DNA from: an uncultured Acidimicrobiales bacterium
GTDB lineage: Bacteria; Actinomycetota; Acidimicrobiia; Acidimicrobiales; Hopanoidiivorantaceae
NCBI GenBank assembly: GCA_958295755.1
Contig: OY282367.1
Span: forward strand, 1,740,022 to 1,804,021
DNA: 64,000 nucleotides
Direction: 5' to 3'
This document shows, piece by piece, positions 1-8,439 of this stretch (position 1 is its first letter; the number at the start of each line of letters is the position of its first letter). Made by a program: the position numbers and the translations under genes. The notes under the pieces are model-generated. The model had not been told where the DNA came from and made no database searches. It saw only the letters and a program-made list of their open reading frames with translations.

Positions 1-525
1 CCCACCGCTGAGATAGTCGGTTACAACACTGGTCACGATCCCACTTCACAGGGCTCAGGCAACCCCGGTGCTACCAACATGTATCGCCTGGCAGGTTGGA
101 TGCCAGGTCTTATCTCGCTGGTGGGCGATGTTATAAAGTGCATCATTCCTGTTGTGATTGCGTTGATCTGGGCCGATCGGCGAGTTGCCGTTGTATGCGG
201 GGCGGTGGCGATACTCGGCCATATATTTCCGGCCGCCAGATCGTTCAAAGGCGGCAAAGGCGTGGCCTGCTACGGCGGGTTCGTCTTGGCCACTTCACCT
301 TTGGTAGCATTGGGAGCACTGGCTGTCTGGCTGATTTCTCTGAAGCTGTGGCGGCGATCTTCGCTGGCGGCAGTCATCGCTGTGCCAACCATCCCTATAG
401 GTGTAGCCCTGCGTGGTCGAGAAGGCTGGGAAGTCGCTATCATTGCCGCTTTGGCTGTGATTATCATCCTCAAACACATCCCGAACATCATCCGCCTAGT
501 GCACAGAGAAGAAACACAGTTGTGA
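1..525 (+). CDS. plsY: Glycerol-3-phosphate acyltransferase PlsY, 5'-truncated by window edge
   Basis: The reading frame is open from base 1, so the N-terminus lies outside the window. PlsY is a polytopic membrane enzyme that transfers an acyl group from acyl-phosphate to glycerol-3-phosphate, the first step of phospholipid synthesis. Three family signatures are visible: GSGNPGATN at the start, the phosphate-binding GGKGVA after the next membrane segment, and HIPNIIRL near the C-terminus. Between them lie hydrophobic membrane segments. The stop is 3 nt before the moeA start, so the two are probably co-transcribed. Identification is firm; only the first transmembrane segment is missing. Confidence 0.95.
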   Translation, partial: PTAEIVGYNTGHDPTSQGSGNPGATNMYRLAGWMPGLISLVGDVIKCIIPVVIALIWADRRVAVVCGAVAILGHIFPAARSFKGGKGVACYGGFVLATSPLVALGALAVWLISLKLWRRSSLAAVIAVPTIPIGVALRGREGWEVAIIAALAVIIILKHIPNIIRLVHREETQL

Positions 526-528
526 TCG

Positions 529-1809
529 ATGATCCCTTTATTTGAAGCCCAAGAGCATGTGCTCAGCAAAATCAATCGGCTTCAAGCTACTCAGGTTCCG
601 CTGCTAGAAGCTTCGGGATTGACAACAGCCGAACCTGTCGTCTCGCTCGAGCCAATCCCAGCCTGGGACAATACCGCCATGGACGGATTTGCCGTTCTGT
701 CCAGCGACACCACCACCGCCTCTCCCGCCACACCTGTAACCCTAGAAGTTGTGGGCACAATAGCAGCGGGCGCACTCCCACCTGATGCCCCAAAGGTAAC
801 CCCAGGCAAGGCAGTTCGCATAATGACCGGCGCGCCCATCCCTGAAGGAGCTGATGCTGTGCTGCAGGTAGAGCACGCTGAACCTTTGGAGAATGGACAT
901 CTGGAGAATGAACCTTTAGAGAACGAGCCTCAGAATAAAAGCACGCCGATCTCCCAATCCGCCGGCATCCAGCTCTCCCAATCTGTGCCCCCAAGCACTC
1001 ACATTCGACGGGCGGGCGAAGACCTCAAAGCTGGACAAATCGCCGTGCCAACCAATACCACTCTTTCACCCGCGCACCTGGGCGTGCTGGCTAGCATCGG
1101 CATGCAAGAAATCGCAGCGTATCCGCGCCCTAAAGTGGCAGTCTTTTCCACCGGCGACGAACTTGTCTCAGGTGGTGGCCCGCTTGCTGTCGGACAAATC
1201 CGCGACTCCAACCGCCACAGCCTTCTAGCTCTGCTCCAAGACAGTGCCGAACCTATAGATGGCGGAGTGGTGCCCGACGACGAAGCCGCTATAGAAGAAG
1301 CTTTTAGCCGCTACGCCGCCCAGTGCGATGCCGTCGTCACCACTGGTGGTGTGAGTATGGGCGACTTTGACTATGTGAAAGTAGTGCTGGATCGGCTGGG
1401 CGATATGCGCTGGATGCAGATAGCTATCCGCCCCGCCAAACCTCTCGCATTCGGCACCATAGCCGGCACGCCGATTTTCGGGCTTCCCGGCAACCCGGTG
1501 TCGTGTATGGTGTCGTTCGAACTTTTTGCCCGTCCCGCTCTTCGGAAAATGGCAGGCTGTGGCGATCTGCACCGCCTTCGTGTCACCGCCACGGCTACTG
1601 AGCCTCTGACTCGCCGTCCCGACGGCAAAACCCACTTCGCCCGCGTCAGATGGCATTGGAGCGACAGCGGCTTCGTCGTCTCATCCGCAGGCGGCCAAGG
1701 CTCACATCAACTCTCTGCTATGGCTGGTGCCAACGGCCTCGCTGTGTTACCCGACGGCGATGGCATCTCAGCCGGTGGCGAAGTGGAACTGATTTTGCTA
1801 CGGGAATAA
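529..1809 (+). CDS. moeA: Molybdopterin molybdenumtransferase MoeA
   Basis: MoeA inserts molybdate into adenylylated molybdopterin, the last step in making Mo cofactor; the xanthine dehydrogenase at 40344-43055 would be one client. Signatures in order: PAWDNTAMDGFA (about residues 44-55), IMTGAPIPEGADAVLQ (about 97-112), the MoCF-binding TGGVSMGDFDYVK (about 273-285) and GLPGNPVSC (about 319-327), then the C-terminal domain. At 426 aa it is slightly longer than typical, because about 25 low-complexity residues (ENGHLENEPLENEP) are inserted after QVEHAEP, encoded by a short tandem repeat near 888-930. The ATG at 529 lies just after the plsY stop; no strong Shine-Dalgarno is visible. Confidence 0.96.
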   Translation: MIPLFEAQEHVLSKINRLQATQVPLLEASGLTTAEPVVSLEPIPAWDNTAMDGFAVLSSDTTTASPATPVTLEVVGTIAAGALPPDAPKVTPGKAVRIMTGAPIPEGADAVLQVEHAEPLENGHLENEPLENEPQNKSTPISQSAGIQLSQSVPPSTHIRRAGEDLKAGQIAVPTNTTLSPAHLGVLASIGMQEIAAYPRPKVAVFSTGDELVSGGGPLAVGQIRDSNRHSLLALLQDSAEPIDGGVVPDDEAAIEEAFSRYAAQCDAVVTTGGVSMGDFDYVKVVLDRLGDMRWMQIAIRPAKPLAFGTIAGTPIFGLPGNPVSCMVSFELFARPALRKMAGCGDLHRLRVTATATEPLTRRPDGKTHFARVRWHWSDSGFVVSSAGGQGSHQLSAMAGANGLAVLPDGDGISAGGEVELILLRE

Positions 1810-1937
1810 AGCAAGCAGACACAATAAAACAAACAGAAACAGGGCAGTATAAGCAGAAGTAAAACAAGCAGAAACAATAAAACAAACGGAGTAGCACAAG
1901 CAGAAATAAAAGCAAGCACAGAAGTAAAGCAAACAAT
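1806..1937. repeat. A-rich imperfect tandem repeat between moeA and nuclease gene
   Basis: The intergenic stretch is almost free of T on the + strand and consists of diverged copies of an element like aagcagaaacaataaaacaa, repeated roughly five times. It produces spurious Leu/Phe/Cys-rich open frames on the opposite strand, which I do not regard as genes. It ends just before the RBS of the downstream nuclease gene. Confidence 0.7.
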
Positions 1938-1976
1938 TGCAACAGGTCTGTGGAAGTATGGAAAGAGGAGGCAAAA

Positions 1977-2948
1977 ATGTCAGACAGCCCCATAGATCAC
2001 CTTTCAGGTGCAGACTTCCCAGAACAGAAAATCGCAGACTTCCCAGAGGCAAACTCTACTGATTCAAGCGACAAATACGCATTGCGCTCACTCTCGCCAT
2101 CAAGCATGGCTCTCTACGATGAATGCCCCAAAAAATGGATGTATCGCTACATAGAAAAGCTACCCGATCCACCTGGCGTGGCGGCAGTGATGGGTTCGTT
2201 CGCCCACAGCGTGCTAGAGCACCTTATGCAGCTCCCACCCGAAGAACGCGACCAAGAAAAAGCCCGTGAATGGGCCACCAAAACATTCAAAATCACCCGT
2301 CTAACCCCAGAATTCCGCAATCTGGAACTCACTGACGAAGAAATCAGCGACTTTAAAAAGCAGGCATGGCAGGCTATCACAGGCTTGTGGGAGCTAGAAA
2401 ACCCCCAAGAAGTAGAAGTAGCATCAATCGAGCAGCATCTAAAAGTGAATGTGCGAGGCGTCCCATTTCGAGGTTACATCGACAGAGTTGACAAAAGCCC
2501 CGATGGTCTTGTGATAAATGACTACAAATCGGGCAAACCCACTTCGTCAGCTTGGATCGACCAGTCCCGCCGACATGTGGAAGATAAACATCTGTTCCAA
2601 GTGATGCTCTATGCGGTAGCATTGGCAGAAGAAACGGGAGTCTTCCCCGCAAAAACCCGTGTGCTCTACATTGGCAACCAGAAACAAGTTTCAGAAGAGC
2701 CAGTAAGTGAAGAAAAACTAGCCGATGTAACCGACCAGCTTCTGAACACATGGGAAGCCGTGAGCGCAGACCTGCGACGCCGTGAATTCGACGCTAATCC
2801 CAGCGCACTCTGCGGATGGTGCCACTTCGTTTCTCTATGCCCAGAAGGTCAAATGAAAGTCTTGGAGCTAGTAGACACAGGCAAACTCAAAAAAGAAGCC
2901 CCTGCCCACGAACTCATAAACTCTTGGGAACTCCCAAAAGCTGTCTGA
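1977..2948 (+). CDS. RecB-family PD-(D/E)XK exonuclease (PDDEXK_1/Cas4-like)
   Basis: A stand-alone RecB-type nuclease domain of about 323 aa with no helicase part. The N-terminus carries the family opening LSPSSMALYDECPKKW; GSFAHSVLEHL supplies the motif I region with its conserved His; FRGYIDRVD and LVINDYKSGK supply the D and D-x-K nuclease residues. A C-terminal cysteine set (ALCGWCHFVSLC), plus the Cys in DECPKKW, is arranged like the iron-sulfur cluster ligands of AddB/Cas4-type nucleases. I chose ATG 1977 because it follows an ideal GAGGAGG at about 1964-1970; a GTG at 1950 would add nine residues. There is no CRISPR context, so a general DNA-repair role is more likely than adaptation. 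Exact role unknown. Confidence 0.85.
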   Translation: MSDSPIDHLSGADFPEQKIADFPEANSTDSSDKYALRSLSPSSMALYDECPKKWMYRYIEKLPDPPGVAAVMGSFAHSVLEHLMQLPPEERDQEKAREWATKTFKITRLTPEFRNLELTDEEISDFKKQAWQAITGLWELENPQEVEVASIEQHLKVNVRGVPFRGYIDRVDKSPDGLVINDYKSGKPTSSAWIDQSRRHVEDKHLFQVMLYAVALAEETGVFPAKTRVLYIGNQKQVSEEPVSEEKLADVTDQLLNTWEAVSADLRRREFDANPSALCGWCHFVSLCPEGQMKVLELVDTGKLKKEAPAHELINSWELPKAV

Positions 2949-2998
2949 GCTTTCTGCTGAGCTTCCTCCCCCAGATTTATCTTCCTCTCCCAGATTTT

Positions 2999-3331
2999 CT
3001 AACGCCCTCGTCGCCCTCTGCGCCAAAGCTGGTAGAGACCGTACATCAACAGCGAAAAGGCTATGGCTATCACAGTGCCGATAACACTCGCCACCACCAT
3101 AGCCTTCAACACTGACTCGTCATCAATCCCTTGCCTAGGCAACACCCGAGGCGACCGAGGCACTCCCCAAGATTTTGCCCTGCCACCTGCTGCCCTCCCA
3201 CCGGCTAGTATCCCCCCAGCTGAGCCATTGCGAGCCGACCGCTCCCGCAACCCCCCAGAAAACTTGAATACACCCATATTGAATGCCGTCATACTAAATG
3301 CCACCAAATACCAGCATACTGAAATCAACAA
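2999..3331 (-). CDS. Hypothetical small single-pass membrane protein (doubtful)
   Basis: An open frame of 110 codons convergent with the nuclease gene. I recognise no family. The C-terminal third has a convincing transmembrane helix (roughly residues 76-100) followed by a basic tail (WRRGRRGR); the centre is Gly/Ala/Arg-rich (GGILAGGRAAGG). The N-terminal codons lie over a tandem repeat near 3283-3350, and internal Met codons (residues 14 and 19) are alternative starts. No clear RBS is visible. It is the only plausible gene in the 2949-3473 gap; an overlapping + strand frame lacks any protein-like feature. Confidence 0.4.
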   Translation of the reverse strand: MLISVCWYLVAFSMTAFNMGVFKFSGGLRERSARNGSAGGILAGGRAAGGRAKSWGVPRSPRVLPRQGIDDESVLKAMVVASVIGTVIAIAFSLLMYGLYQLWRRGRRGR

Positions 3332-3350
3332 TACTAAATATCGTCATACT
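3283..3350. repeat. Imperfect ~15-bp tandem repeat upstream of acyl-CoA operon
   Basis: Diverged units resembling gtcatactaaatgcc, cagcatactgaaatc, aacaatactaaatat follow one another with a spacing of about 15 bp. The tract lies upstream of the MaoC fusion gene and overlaps the 5' end of the doubtful small minus-strand gene. Confidence 0.55.
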
Positions 3351-3473
3351 TTGAGATTATCCGCAGATAACTCAAGTAGCCCTGCCTAGACGATTTACTT
3401 TGGGCTACACTATGTCTTGCTCTATGATAAGCACGGAAACCCAGATAACAGACCCACTAACATACCCAGCCCT

Positions 3474-4961
3474 ATGACCGACTTCTTAGAACAACTGCGC
3501 GCTGGTATCGGAGTAGAAGGGTCAGCTCAGGTAGCACCAGATTTGGTGAATATTCCTATGATTCGCCATTGGTGTGAGGCTATGGATGAGGCCAACCCTA
3601 ACTTCTTAGATGAAGAGTTTGCAGCGGCAGGGCCACATGGAGGGATTGTTTCGCCGCCAGCGATGTTGAATGCTTGGGGTATGCCGGGAGTACGCATCAA
3701 ACGCGAGGAGATGGGGCACCCGCCGCCACCCCCAATAGAGTCTGAAACCGAACGAGAAACCTATGGTAGCGTGCTGGGGCTGCTTGACAATGCGGGCTAT
3801 CTGGGCGTGGTCGCAACTAACTCTGAACATATCTATCATCGCTATATCCGCCTCGGCGAGCGCGTCAAAGGCACCCAGAAACTCGTGGATGTATCGGAGG
3901 AAAAGCAGACAGCCCTCGGCATCGGCCACTTCGTGACCACAGAGACAGAATACCAAACCACCGACGGCGACCCCGTTGGCTCAATGTTCTTCCGTATCCT
4001 CAAGTTCAAACCTCACACAGGGCGAGACGCAAGCAAAGAAGGAGCAGAAAACGCCGCTGACAGCCCTGCCGCGCCACCAGCCATGCGCCCTAAACCTTCT
4101 ATGAATCAAGACTCGCAGTTTTTCTGGCAAGGCGCGGCGGCCAAAGAACTGCGTATCCAGAAGTGCAACAGCTGTGGTCGTCTGCAGCATCCGCCCGGGG
4201 CGCGCTGCCCTGCCTGCGGGTCAATGGACTTAGGCTGGAAAGTCGCAACAGGGCGAGGCACTCTCTACAGCCACTGTCAAGTGCACTATCCTCCCCTGCC
4301 TGCATTTGGCAAACCCCCAATAGTGGGGCTAGTAGAGCTGGAAGAAGGCGTGCGAGTGCTCACTAACATCACCGATTGCGCCTATAGCCAGATCAGCATC
4401 GGCATGGACATGCAAGCTTGGTTCTATAACGACCCGCAAGGCTTCTCGTTGCCGCTATTTCGCCCTGCTCGCCAACCCCGTCGCACTGAAACCCTGCTGG
4501 CAGGCGACATCTCAGAGGGAGATCCGATGCCAATCTGCCCTATACCGCTCACCGTAACAGGAATTGTCGCAACGGCCATTGCCACTCGCGACTATCAAGA
4601 TGTCCACCACGACCGCGACCTCGCTCACCAAAAGGGATCTAAAGATATCTTCATGAATATTCTTTCGTCTTCTGGGCTGGCATCGCGCTATGTGAGCGAC
4701 TGGGCAGGCCCCGACGCCATCTTCAAGAACCTCAAGATACGCCTAGGTGCCCCCAACCATCCGTACGACTGCATGACGATGTCGGGCAAAGTAACAGAGG
4801 TGAAATCTTCCGCCGCCAGTGGTGCCGATAGTGGTGCCGACAGTGGGGGCGGTCAAGCAGACGGCGCAGATGTAACCGTGGAATTCGCAGGTATTAACTC
4901 TCTCGGCCCTCACATCACCGGCTCGGCCACCCTCTACTTCCCAGCTAACCCCAGCAGATAG
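3474..4961 (+). CDS. MaoC-DUF35-MaoC fusion (ChsH2-ChsH1-like enoyl-CoA hydratase)
   Basis: A three-domain protein of about 495 aa. Residues about 1-175 form an N-terminal FAS1-like MaoC dehydratase domain (GPHGGIVSPPAML). Residues about 215-340 are a DUF35 OB-fold with a zinc ribbon (CNSCG...CPACGS). Residues about 345-495 form a second MaoC domain. In actinobacterial steroid side-chain degradation ChsH2 (MaoC plus DUF35) and ChsH1 (MaoC) are separate subunits, and the DUF35 domain of ChsH2 binds the Ltp2 aldolase; here both are joined and an Ltp2-like gene follows 41 nt downstream. The expected role is hydration of an enoyl-CoA then handover to the aldolase; a sterol substrate is inference. 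Start uncertain: ATG 3474 fits the domain start, TTG 3417 would add 19 residues. A Gly/Ala/Asp-rich repeat (SGADSGADSGGG) sits in the second MaoC domain. Confidence 0.88.
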   Translation: MTDFLEQLRAGIGVEGSAQVAPDLVNIPMIRHWCEAMDEANPNFLDEEFAAAGPHGGIVSPPAMLNAWGMPGVRIKREEMGHPPPPPIESETERETYGSVLGLLDNAGYLGVVATNSEHIYHRYIRLGERVKGTQKLVDVSEEKQTALGIGHFVTTETEYQTTDGDPVGSMFFRILKFKPHTGRDASKEGAENAADSPAAPPAMRPKPSMNQDSQFFWQGAAAKELRIQKCNSCGRLQHPPGARCPACGSMDLGWKVATGRGTLYSHCQVHYPPLPAFGKPPIVGLVELEEGVRVLTNITDCAYSQISIGMDMQAWFYNDPQGFSLPLFRPARQPRRTETLLAGDISEGDPMPICPIPLTVTGIVATAIATRDYQDVHHDRDLAHQKGSKDIFMNILSSSGLASRYVSDWAGPDAIFKNLKIRLGAPNHPYDCMTMSGKVTEVKSSAASGADSGADSGGGQADGADVTVEFAGINSLGPHITGSATLYFPANPSR

Positions 4962-5002
4962 ACACCCACCCAAAAGACACAAAAAGACACCACCAAAGTA
5001 CA

Positions 5003-6181
5003 ATGCCACCTAAATTCGCTCGCCAAGTAGCTATCGCCGGCATCGGCGCAACGGAGTTCAGCAAAGACTCCAGACGCACCCCGATGCAGCTCGCCGTGGA
5101 ATGTTGCTCGCTAGCCTGTGAAGACGCCGGACTAGACCCCAAAGAAGTAGACGGTATGGTGGTGTTCTCAGCTGAGAACAACCCCGAAATAGAAGTCGCC
5201 CGCAACCTCGGCATCTCCGAGCTAACCCACTTCTCGATGGTGCACCACGGCGGCGGGGCGGCCTGCGGCGTGATCGCCCTCGCAGCTCAAGCTATTTTTT
5301 CGGGTGCAGCAAAAAATGTCTTGTGCTACCGGGCTTTCAACGAAAGATCGTGGCATCGTTTCGGCTCAGGAGTGCAAGATCGACCGACAAGTGCCGAAGC
5401 CGAAGTGGTATCGTTCTCGTGGAGTTCACCGTTCGGCTTGGTGTCGCCCGCCTCGTGGGTGGCTATGTTCGCTACTCGCTACATGCACGAATACGGAGCC
5501 ACCAGCGAAGATTTCGGACGGGTCTCGGTAATCGACCGTGCCCACGCCGCCAACAACCCTGCAGCATATTTCTACGAGCGGCCCATAACCTTGGAAGACC
5601 ACCAACAGAGCCGCATGATCGTAGACCCGCTCAGACTGCTGGACTGCTGCCAAGAAACAGACGGCGGCCAAGCCCTCCTTGTGACTTCAGCTGAACACGC
5701 ACGCGACCTAGCCCAAAAGCCTGCTGTGCTGTCAGGTGCCGCTCAAGGAGCCTCAGAAGACCAACATATGATGCGTAGCTACTATCGCGACACCATCTCA
5801 GGAATCCCCGAGATGGGTCTTTGCGCCCGCCAACTCTGGGAGATGAGCGGCCTCAACCCAGACGACATCGACGTTGGCATCATCTATGACCACTTCACAC
5901 CTCTAGTGCTACCTCAGCTTGAAGAGTTCGGCTTCTGCGAGCGAGGCGAAGCTAAAGATTTCATAGCAGACGGCAACATCGCTTTAGGTGGCAAACTCCC
6001 CATCAACACTCACGGCGGGCAGCTTGGCGAAGCCTATCTGCACGGCATGAACGGCATCGCCGAAGGTGTGCGCCAAATCAGAGGCACATCTGTGAATCAG
6101 GTGAGCGGAGCAGAAAATGTGCTGGTCACTGCTGGCACGGCAGTGCCGACCAGCGCGCTCATGCTCAGCCAAGACGGCTAA
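5003..6181 (+). CDS. Thiolase-fold lipid-transfer protein, Ltp2-like aldolase
   Basis: 392-aa SCP2-type thiolase-superfamily protein. The N-terminus (VAIAGIGATEFSKDSRR) and the internal HHGGGAACG segment are typical. In Ltp2, the retro-aldolase of bacterial steroid side-chain breakdown, two tyrosines near positions 294 and 344 act in catalysis (recalled from the literature); here Tyr295 in IIYDHFTP and Tyr345 in GGQLGEAYLHG occupy matching places. The upstream gene encodes a DUF35 domain, the known partner of this family. Together they would hydrate a 2-enoyl-CoA and cleave the beta-hydroxyacyl-CoA. ATG start at 5003; the following SDR gene begins 62 nt after the stop. Confidence 0.88.
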   Translation: MPPKFARQVAIAGIGATEFSKDSRRTPMQLAVECCSLACEDAGLDPKEVDGMVVFSAENNPEIEVARNLGISELTHFSMVHHGGGAACGVIALAAQAIFSGAAKNVLCYRAFNERSWHRFGSGVQDRPTSAEAEVVSFSWSSPFGLVSPASWVAMFATRYMHEYGATSEDFGRVSVIDRAHAANNPAAYFYERPITLEDHQQSRMIVDPLRLLDCCQETDGGQALLVTSAEHARDLAQKPAVLSGAAQGASEDQHMMRSYYRDTISGIPEMGLCARQLWEMSGLNPDDIDVGIIYDHFTPLVLPQLEEFGFCERGEAKDFIADGNIALGGKLPINTHGGQLGEAYLHGMNGIAEGVRQIRGTSVNQVSGAENVLVTAGTAVPTSALMLSQDG

Positions 6182-6243
6182 GCAAGACGGCTGAAATTCT
6201 CTCAGCTGGAATTCTAAAATTCTCACCATTGAAGGAGGAAGAA

Positions 6244-7026
6244 ATGCTACTTGAAGGTCGCACGGTCATTGTCTCTGGAATCGGCCCGGGTATGGGGCGA
6301 GATATTTCTCTTCTGTGCGCCGAACACGGAGCCAATGTGGTGCTTGCTTCTCGAACAGCTTCAAAGCTGGAAGAGGTGGCAGAAGAAATCCGTTCCCTCG
6401 GTCGCCAAGCCCTGTGCGTGCCCACCGATGTGACCAACTCGGCTCAGTGCGAAGCTATGGCTGGCGCAGCAGTTGCGGAGTTCGGACGAATAGACGCTGT
6501 GGTTAACAATGCTTTCAAACAGCCTCCGTTTGAAAGAATCGTAGACTTGCCGATTGAAACTTGGGAAGAATCCGTGCTATTTAACTGCACCGCTGCCATG
6601 CAAGTAACCAAAGCGGCACTTCCTCAAATGATTAAACAGCAGAAAGGCTCAGTGGTGATGATAAACACCATGTCTATCCGGCGTACTGAGCCATTTTTCG
6701 GGGCTTATGCTGCTGCTAAGTCGGCTTTGTTCTCTTTTGCTCGCACTCTCGCAAATGAAGTCGGGCCAGACGGCATCAGAGTTAACAGCGTGGCACCTGG
6801 CTACATTTGGGGTCCGTCTGTGAAATGGTATTTTGAGACTCAAGCAGAGCAGCGGGGCATTGCCTTTGACGAAGTCAAAAAAGAGATCACCGACCAGATT
6901 GCTTTGCGCCACATCCCCGACTCCAGAGAGATCTCAGGCGCAGTGATCTTCCTAGCAAGCGACCTTTCCTCCGCCGTTACGGGTGCGACCATAGACGCTA
7001 ACGGTGGTCATTACATGCACTTCTAG
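6244..7026 (+). CDS. Short-chain dehydrogenase/reductase
   Basis: Classical SDR of 260 aa. The cofactor-binding segment VSGIGPGMGRD, the NNAF segment, the catalytic Ser in INTMS and the YAAAK motif are all present. ATG 6244 follows a good Shine-Dalgarno (GGAGG at 6234-6238); an in-frame TTG at 6229 overlaps that site and is unlikely. It is the third gene of the acyl-CoA operon and may oxidise or reduce an intermediate of the hydratase/aldolase pair, but SDR substrate cannot be read from sequence. Confidence 0.93.
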   Translation: MLLEGRTVIVSGIGPGMGRDISLLCAEHGANVVLASRTASKLEEVAEEIRSLGRQALCVPTDVTNSAQCEAMAGAAVAEFGRIDAVVNNAFKQPPFERIVDLPIETWEESVLFNCTAAMQVTKAALPQMIKQQKGSVVMINTMSIRRTEPFFGAYAAAKSALFSFARTLANEVGPDGIRVNSVAPGYIWGPSVKWYFETQAEQRGIAFDEVKKEITDQIALRHIPDSREISGAVIFLASDLSSAVTGATIDANGGHYMHF

Positions 7027-7061
7027 CTCGGGAACTAGCACCACCCAACTAATCCGCCCCA

Positions 7062-8366
7062 CTAGGCTGGCTTGTCTAGCTTGAAAGCCGAGTGCAGGGC
7101 AAGCACAGCTTTCTCCATATCATTTTCGTTCACAACGCAACTTATGCGTATGGCTGAGGTGTTGATCATCTCTATGTTTATGTCGTTCTCAGCCAGTGTC
7201 TCAAACATTTGAGCTGCCACCCCTGGATGTGCTTTCATTCCAGCACCTATCAAACTCACACGAGCTATCTCGTTGTTAGAAGTCACTCCCCGACCACCGA
7301 TTTCAACTATCAACTCTTCCAAGCTCGGCACGCACCTTGACAAGTCGCCACGCGGCACCGTGAACGAAATGTCGGTCACTCCCTCTTCTGACACATTTTG
7401 CACGATCATGTCCACATCCATGTCCATATCGGCTATGCGACGAAACACGGCAGCGGCTACGCCCGGCTTGTCGGGCACGGCCTGCAATGTGACTTTTGCT
7501 TCTGTGATGTCGTGTGTTACTGCTGAGATGACTGGTCTTTCCACGGATCTCGCCTCCAATCCCCCTGTCTCTAGTTTCCCTGTCTCTAATGTTTCTGCCT
7601 CTAATAGCCCTGCCTCTAATGTTTCTGCCTCTGGGGCAGATTCTTTTACGAGTGTGCCTGGCTCCCATGTGAAAGCCGAACGCACATGCAATGTCATCGT
7701 ATAGGTACGAGCCACTAGAACCGAGCGCATCGCCGGTTTCGGGCAACCTGTGGCCGTCATCTCCAGCATCTCATCAAAGGAGATTTCCGACATTCGTCGT
7801 GCGCTGGGCACGATGCGAGGGTCGGCGGTGAACACGCCCGACACATCGGTATAAAGTTCGCACATCTCAGCCCCCAATGCGTGCGCCAAAGCCACAGCCG
7901 TGGTGTCAGAGCCGCCGCGCCCTAAAAATGTTACCTCGCCATCGCCTGAGACTCCCTGCGCTCCTGCCACTACAGGCACCGAACCGCCTTCCAAGGCTTC
8001 ACGCACTCGATCGGGACGAATTGCTGTGATACGTGCGCTCTGGTGGGTGGAGTCTGTGATGAACCCTGCTTGGCTACCTGTAAACGACACCGCAGGCACA
8101 TCCAGATCGTGAAGAGCCAAGCAAAGCAGTGCCACGGCTTTACGCTCACCTGCGGTGATGAGCATATCCATCTCTCGCCCAGAATGGCGTGAAGCAACTT
8201 CATCGGCTAGGCCGTAGAGGGCGTCTGTCTCTTTGCCCATAGCACTCACCACCACAGCTGGAGTGTCGCCGTGGGAGATGGTAAAGCGAATATGGCGAGC
8301 GACCTCTTGAATGCGCGACGAGTCGGCAACCGATGTGCCACCGAATTTCTGCACTATTAGTGTCAT
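7062..8366 (-). CDS. lysC: Aspartate kinase
   Basis: 434-aa aspartokinase, which phosphorylates aspartate at the entry to Lys/Thr/Met and diaminopimelate synthesis. The kinase domain shows VQKFGGTSVADSSR at the N-terminus, TAGERKAVALL, and GRGGSDTTAVALA; the C-terminal half has two ACT domains for feedback control. Between kinase and ACT regions, after PGTLVKE, there is an insert of about 30 residues rich in Glu, Thr, Leu and Ala (AETLEAG-type repeats), encoded by five 15-bp units at 7563-7637. In related actinobacteria this junction also carries the internal start of a separate regulatory subunit; I cannot tell whether that applies here. The gene is convergent with the SDR upstream in the window. 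Confidence 0.96.
   Translation of the reverse strand: MTLIVQKFGGTSVADSSRIQEVARHIRFTISHGDTPAVVVSAMGKETDALYGLADEVASRHSGREMDMLITAGERKAVALLCLALHDLDVPAVSFTGSQAGFITDSTHQSARITAIRPDRVREALEGGSVPVVAGAQGVSGDGEVTFLGRGGSDTTAVALAHALGAEMCELYTDVSGVFTADPRIVPSARRMSEISFDEMLEMTATGCPKPAMRSVLVARTYTMTLHVRSAFTWEPGTLVKESAPEAETLEAGLLEAETLETGKLETGGLEARSVERPVISAVTHDITEAKVTLQAVPDKPGVAAAVFRRIADMDMDVDMIVQNVSEEGVTDISFTVPRGDLSRCVPSLEELIVEIGGRGVTSNNEIARVSLIGAGMKAHPGVAAQMFETLAENDINIEMINTSAIRISCVVNENDMEKAVLALHSAFKLDKPA
7563..7637. repeat. Five 15-bp tandem units inside aspartate kinase gene
   Basis: Consecutive 15-mers ccctgtctctagttt, ccctgtctctaatgt, ttctgcctctaatag, ccctgcctctaatgt and ttctgcctctggggc. They are in frame and encode an extra Glu/Thr/Leu-rich linker between the kinase and ACT domains. 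Confidence 0.9.
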
Positions 8367-8439
8367 ACTTTTAAGCTATCTTCGCGAAGCCCAGTGTTTG
8401 TGAATCAAGATTTGGAGATATGGCTATAAAATCTTCCCT

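Noticed and set aside
1707..2052. Leu/Phe/Cys-rich minus-strand frames opposite the A-rich repeat
   Set aside because: They result from the A-rich tract, have no domain or RBS, and overlap moeA and the nuclease gene.
3063..3389. 108-codon + strand frame before the MaoC fusion
   Set aside because: Pro/Thr/Asn-rich with no domain; it overlaps the more plausible membrane protein on the other strand.
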